Positions 60,560 through 64,000 of a stretch of 64,000 nucleotides of DNA are shown here, one piece after another. The notes under the pieces are model-generated. The model saw nothing but the letters and a program-made list of their open reading frames with translations, was not told the DNA's origin and did not search any database. Within the stretch, counting starts at the first letter, position 1. Every line of letters starts with the position of its first letter. Position numbers and translations under genes: made by a program. This stretch comes from Streptomyces sp. AM 4-1-1 (lineage in GTDB: Bacteria; Actinomycetota; Actinomycetes; Streptomycetales; Streptomycetaceae). The stretch spans positions 3,596,001 to 3,660,000 of the forward strand of contig NZ_CP119145.1 of NCBI RefSeq assembly GCF_029167625.1. Direction: 5' to 3'.

Positions 60560-62877
60560 GGCGCCGCCTGTTCCTGGGACTCCGTGTGTTCCTGGGACTC
60601 CGTGCCTTCCCTGCCCTCCGTGCCGTCCGTACCCCCGATGTTCCCTGGCGTCCCTGGCATCTCCGCCGCCCCGGGCATCTCCCGCGTCTCCGGCGCCTCC
60701 GGGGACTCACCGCCGGGACCGCCCTCGCCCTCCTCGGACCCGCCTTCGCCTCGGCCCTCGTCCTCACCCTCGGACCCGCCCTCGTCCTCGCCCTCGGACT
60801 CGTAGAGCTCGAACCAGATCGACTTGCCCTCACCGCGTGGGTCCACCCCCCACGCGTCGGCCAGCATCTCCATCAGCAGGAGGCCCCGCCCGCTGGAAGC
60901 CATCTCGCCGGGCCGCCTCTTGTGCGGAAGCTCGTCACTGGCGTCCGCGACCTCGACGCGCAGCAGCCGCTCTCCCGGGTCGCCGCCCGCCTCCGCGACC
61001 ATCCGGGCGTCGCCGTCCGTGTGGACGAGCACATTGGTGGCCATCTCGGAGATCATCAGCACCGCCGCGTCGACCTGCTCCGGGTCGGCCCAGTCGTGCA
61101 GCAGCTCGCGCAGTTGCTGCCGGGCCGCGGCGATCCGCTCGGGCTCGGCCTGGGCGATGGTCAGCGCGGCGCGGCGGGGTGCCTCCTCGTCGTCGGGGTG
61201 GCTGTCGCGGCGCAGCAGTACCACCGCGATGTCGTCCTCGCGGCGTTCTGGCAGCGGACCGGTCGTGTAGTGCGAGCTGGGTCCCAGCACCGCTTGCATC
61301 AGCGCGTCGGCCAGCTTCTCCATGTCGTCGGGGTACCGCTGGAGGATCGGACGGAGCCGGTCCCAGCTGGTGGTCATGTCGTGCCCGCCGGTCTCCAGCA
61401 GCCCGTCCGTGCAGAGCATGATCGTGGCGCCCGGTTCCAGGACCACCCTGGTCGTCGGGTAGTCCTCGTCCATGTCGATGCCGAGGGGCAGCCCGCCCGC
61501 CGTCTGCCGGATCACCGCCGAGCCGTCGGCGTTCATCACGACCGGGTCCGGGTGGCCGGCCCGCGCGATGTCGAGGACGCCGGTGTCCGGGTCGGTCTCC
61601 GCGTACAGGCAGGTCGCGAAGCGTGGGCCGTCGGCCTCGGCGTCGTCCCCGTACGTGTCCGTGAGCCCGGCCAGGAAGCGCGAGGCACGGGACAGCACCA
61701 CGTCGGGGCTGTGGCCCTCGGAGGCGTACGCGCGCAGGGCGATCCGCAACTGGCCCATCAGTCCGGCCGCGCGCACGTCATGGCCCTGGACGTCGCCGAT
61801 GACCACGGCGAATCTGCCGTTGGGCAGCGCGATCATGTCGTACCAGTCTCCGCCGACCTGGAGCCCGCCACCGGTCGGTACGTACCGTGCGGCGATGCTC
61901 ATGCCGGGGATGTCCGGGCCGAGCGACGGCATCATCGAGCGTTGCAGCCCCAGTGACAGGGCGCGCTCGGTCTCGGCGGTCCCGGCCCGGGACAGTGCCT
62001 GGGCGAGCATCTGGGCGACCGTCGTCAGCACCGCCCGCTCGTCCGGCGAGAAAGCCACCGGATTGCGGAACCCCGCCATCCAGGCGCCCATGGTGTGCCC
62101 CGACTCGATCAGCGGCAGGAACGCCCAGGAGCGGCGGCCGAAGGGGCGGGCCAGCGGCCAGGTGTCCGGGTAGCGGTTCTCGTACTCCTCGGGTGACGGG
62201 AGATAGATGGCCTGCCCGGTCCGTACGACCTCGCAGGCCGGGTAGTCGGTGTCCATCGGCAGACCGGCGAACGGTTCCTCGTCCTCGGGCGGGTGCCCGT
62301 GGTGGCCGATGACCGTCAGCCGTCCGCCCGCGATCCCGAAGACCGCCAGCCCCTCCGGTGAGAAACCCGGCATGGAGAGGGAGGCGGCGACCCGCAGCAC
62401 CTCCTCGGTGGACCGCGCCTCGGCCAGCGCACGCCCCGCGTTCAGCAGGAACGCCTCGCGGGAGCGGCGCCAGTCACCGGTGATACGGGTGTGCTGTCCG
62501 GTGGTGCCGGGCTGCGGTTCGGCCACCTCCTGGAGGGTGCCGATCAGGACGTACTGATCGGAGCCGTCGTCGGGGTGCGGGAGCAGCGGTTTGGACCGGC
62601 TGCGTACGGTACGGAGCACCCTGCCGTGCTCGTCCATGATCCGCAGTCGTGCCTCGGCGAGGGTGCCCTCGGCGACCGCCAGGTTCACGACCGCGTTGAT
62701 CTCGTTCCAGTCGACCGGATGGAACCGGGAGCGCACCTCGGTCGCGCTGAAGACGCCCGCCTTCGCGGGCAGACCGACCAGCCGGGCAGCCTCCGCGTCC
62801 AGCGTGACCGATCCCGCGGCGTTGTCCCACCGCCACAGACCGGTCGCGATCGCGGCCAGCAGCTCATCGGTGCGCAT
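60481..62877 (-). CDS. multidomain PP2C/SpoIIE phosphatase with PAS, GAF and HATPase domains
   Basis: 798 residues. PAS-like (about 10-125), GAF (about 145-290), SpoIIE/PP2C (about 320-540: GGDWYDMIALPNGRFAVVIGDVQGHD, MLCTDGLLE, DDIAVVLL) and HATPase_c_2 (about 560-680: MISEMATNVLVHTDG, GRGLLLMEMLADAWG) domains come in order. A roughly 115-residue acidic Glu/Gly/Pro tail follows. Such proteins combine phosphatase and anti-sigma kinase modules in partner-switching control of sigma factors. Confidence 0.92.
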   Translation of the reverse strand: MRTDELLAAIATGLWRWDNAAGSVTLDAEAARLVGLPAKAGVFSATEVRSRFHPVDWNEINAVVNLAVAEGTLAEARLRIMDEHGRVLRTVRSRSKPLLPHPDDGSDQYVLIGTLQEVAEPQPGTTGQHTRITGDWRRSREAFLLNAGRALAEARSTEEVLRVAASLSMPGFSPEGLAVFGIAGGRLTVIGHHGHPPEDEEPFAGLPMDTDYPACEVVRTGQAIYLPSPEEYENRYPDTWPLARPFGRRSWAFLPLIESGHTMGAWMAGFRNPVAFSPDERAVLTTVAQMLAQALSRAGTAETERALSLGLQRSMMPSLGPDIPGMSIAARYVPTGGGLQVGGDWYDMIALPNGRFAVVIGDVQGHDVRAAGLMGQLRIALRAYASEGHSPDVVLSRASRFLAGLTDTYGDDAEADGPRFATCLYAETDPDTGVLDIARAGHPDPVVMNADGSAVIRQTAGGLPLGIDMDEDYPTTRVVLEPGATIMLCTDGLLETGGHDMTTSWDRLRPILQRYPDDMEKLADALMQAVLGPSSHYTTGPLPERREDDIAVVLLRRDSHPDDEEAPRRAALTIAQAEPERIAAARQQLRELLHDWADPEQVDAAVLMISEMATNVLVHTDGDARMVAEAGGDPGERLLRVEVADASDELPHKRRPGEMASSGRGLLLMEMLADAWGVDPRGEGKSIWFELYESEGEDEGGSEGEDEGRGEGGSEEGEGGPGGESPEAPETREMPGAAEMPGTPGNIGGTDGTEGREGTESQEHTESQEQAAPQEPTESPAPESPSPSPGPPSPGPAD

Positions 62878-63001
62878 TGCCCCACTCTAGGAAGGTTTGT
62901 TCGCTCTCCGCCACCGAGGAGACGCGGTCCGGCGCCGTTCATCGGCCTTAAGGGGGATCTTGATGTGGTCCGTGGCCACCTTCCGGCGGGGACGCGGGCG
63001 G

Positions 63002-63007
63002 TAGCCT
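63002..63007 (+). promoter_or_regulatory. -10 element of aspS
   Basis: TAGCCT lies 45 bases before the aspS ATG, giving a leader of about 38 bases. No T-box or other riboswitch is visible in the leader. Confidence 0.4.
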
Positions 63008-63051
63008 GGGGTGACACTCCACCCCGAACCGCGAAGACTGGATGAACGACG

Positions 63052-64000
63052 ATGCATCGGTACAGGTCCCACACCTGCGGCGAGCTCCGCGCCTCTGACG
63101 TCGGCACCGACGTCCGGCTGAGTGGCTGGCTGCACAATCGCCGAGACCTGGGCGGCATCCTCTTCATCGATCTGCGCGACCACTACGGCCTGGTCCAGCT
63201 CGTCGCCCGTCCGGGTACGCCCGGCAACGAGGCGCTGTCGAAGCTGACCAAGGAGACCGTCGTACGGATCGACGGCAAGGTCTCCGCGCGCGGCGCCGAC
63301 AACGTCAACCCGGAGCTGCCGACCGGCGAGATCGAGATCGAGGTCAGCGAGGTCGAGGTGCTGGGCGAGGCCGCCCCGCTGCCCTTCACGATCAACGCCG
63401 AGGACGGGGTGAACGAGGAGCGGCGGCTGGAGTACCGCTTCCTCGACCTGCGCCGCGAGCGGATGCACCGCAACATCATGCTGCGCACGGCCGTCATCTC
63501 GGCCATCCGGCACAAGATGACCGCCCTCGGCTTCAACGAGATGGCGACGCCGATCCTGGCCGCGACCTCTCCGGAGGGCGCCCGTGACTTCGTGGTCCCG
63601 TCCCGGCTGAACCCGGGCAAGTTCTACGCGCTGCCGCAGGCCCCGCAGCAGTTCAAGCAGCTGCTGATGATCTCCGGCTTCGACCGCTACTTCCAGATCG
63701 CGCCGTGCTTCCGTGACGAGGACGCCCGCGCCGACCGTTCACCCGGCGAGTTCTACCAGCTCGATGTCGAGATGTCCTTCGTCGAGCAGGAGGACGTCTT
63801 CCAGCCGATCGAGAAGCTGATGACCGAGCTGTTCACGGAGTTCGGCAACGGCCGTGAGGTCACGTCCCCGTTCCCGCGCATCCCGTTCCGTGAGTCGATG
63901 CTGAAGTACGGCAACGACAAGCCGGACCTGCGGGCCAAGCTGGAGCTCGTCGACATCTCCGACGTCTTCGCGGACTCGGAGTTCAAGGCGTTCGCCGGGA
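63052..64000 (+). CDS. aspS: aspartyl-tRNA synthetase, 3' end outside window
   Basis: The first 316 codons are present. The N-terminal anticodon-binding OB fold ([24 protein letters not shown]) is followed by class II core motif 1 ([21 protein letters not shown]) and motif 2 ([30 protein letters not shown]). It charges tRNA with aspartate. ATG 63052 gives [16 protein letters not shown], the usual start of the bacterial type. Confidence 0.96.
   Translation, partial: MHRYRSHTCGELRASDVGTDVRLSGWLHNRRDLGGILFIDLRDHYGLVQLVARPGTPGNEALSKLTKETVVRIDGKVSARGADNVNPELPTGEIEIEVSEVEVLGEAAPLPFTINAEDGVNEERRLEYRFLDLRRERMHRNIMLRTAVISAIRHKMTALGFNEMATPILAATSPEGARDFVVPSRLNPGKFYALPQAPQQFKQLLMISGFDRYFQIAPCFRDEDARADRSPGEFYQLDVEMSFVEQEDVFQPIEKLMTELFTEFGNGREVTSPFPRIPFRESMLKYGNDKPDLRAKLELVDISDVFADSEFKAFAG

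Noticed and set aside
59488..61956. Plus-strand frame of 822 codons across the permease and phosphatase genes
   Set aside because: It is out of frame with the permease and antisense to the PP2C phosphatase, both with clear domains.

Overview
The window is high-GC actinobacterial chromosome, almost certainly Streptomyces. The evidence is strong third-position GC bias, frequent GTG starts, leaderless promoters, DUF397 and helix-turn-helix pairs, a proteasome activator, and a gene order running from fhaA/fhaB through two branched-chain keto acid dehydrogenase operons to aspS. From memory this order resembles the oriC-proximal core of S. coelicolor. Two near-perfect parS sites (1878 and 24300) also fit a position in the origin-proximal centromere region.

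Layout. 0-1.3 kb: fhaB (cut by the window edge) and fhaA, on the minus strand. 1.6 kb: tRNA-Leu(CAG) with a strong terminator, then parS. 2-7 kb: an azoreductase divergent from an HxlR regulator, a MarR regulator, a DUF2252 protein, a J-domain protein and a rhodanese. 7.4-11.1 kb: paaABCDE (phenylacetyl-CoA epoxidase), minus strand. 11.2-13.9 kb: a coupled DUF5819 / HTTM / SpoU methyltransferase operon. 14-16.5 kb: paaN divergent from a TetR regulator (PaaR-like). 16.5-21 kb: an Lrp regulator (BkdR-like) divergent from the first bkdABC operon. 21.3-25.4 kb: MobA-DUF6457, MoeA and a TrkA-N potassium channel, with parS inside the last junction. 25.5-28.3 kb: quinone oxidoreductase, proteasome activator Bpa and an acidic membrane protein. 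28.6-32.4 kb: two divergent Ser/Thr kinases. 32.6-35 kb: an aminoglycoside-phosphotransferase-like protein, a PNPOx-like protein and an orphan response regulator. 35.2-38.8 kb: the second bkdABC operon. 38.8-44.6 kb: an accessory insert. 44.7-64 kb: conserved chromosomal genes (dacA, methyltransferase, GntR-MFS, nitrilase, NHL/thioredoxin protein, M18 aminopeptidase, acyl-CoA dehydrogenase, SseB-like, pirin, AI-2E exporter, multidomain PP2C phosphatase) and the first half of aspS.

How it fits together. A near-identical 18-20 bp dyad lies upstream of paaA, between paaN and the TetR gene, and (less perfectly) between the Lrp gene and bkdA. This suggests one CoA-ester-responsive repressor ties aromatic acid breakdown to branched-chain keto acid oxidation. 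Each of the three sites also has a CCTGTGGA(C/T)AA (DnaA-box-like) motif nearby. The accessory insert combines transposase fossils, a HATPase / XRE / DUF397 regulatory set around a perfect 16-bp palindrome, a damaged Nudix gene with TTA codons, a second divergent hemC, and a VOC protein.

Intergenic regions carry many degenerate tandem repeats (periods 18, 31 and 36 bp among others), mostly at gene 3' ends.
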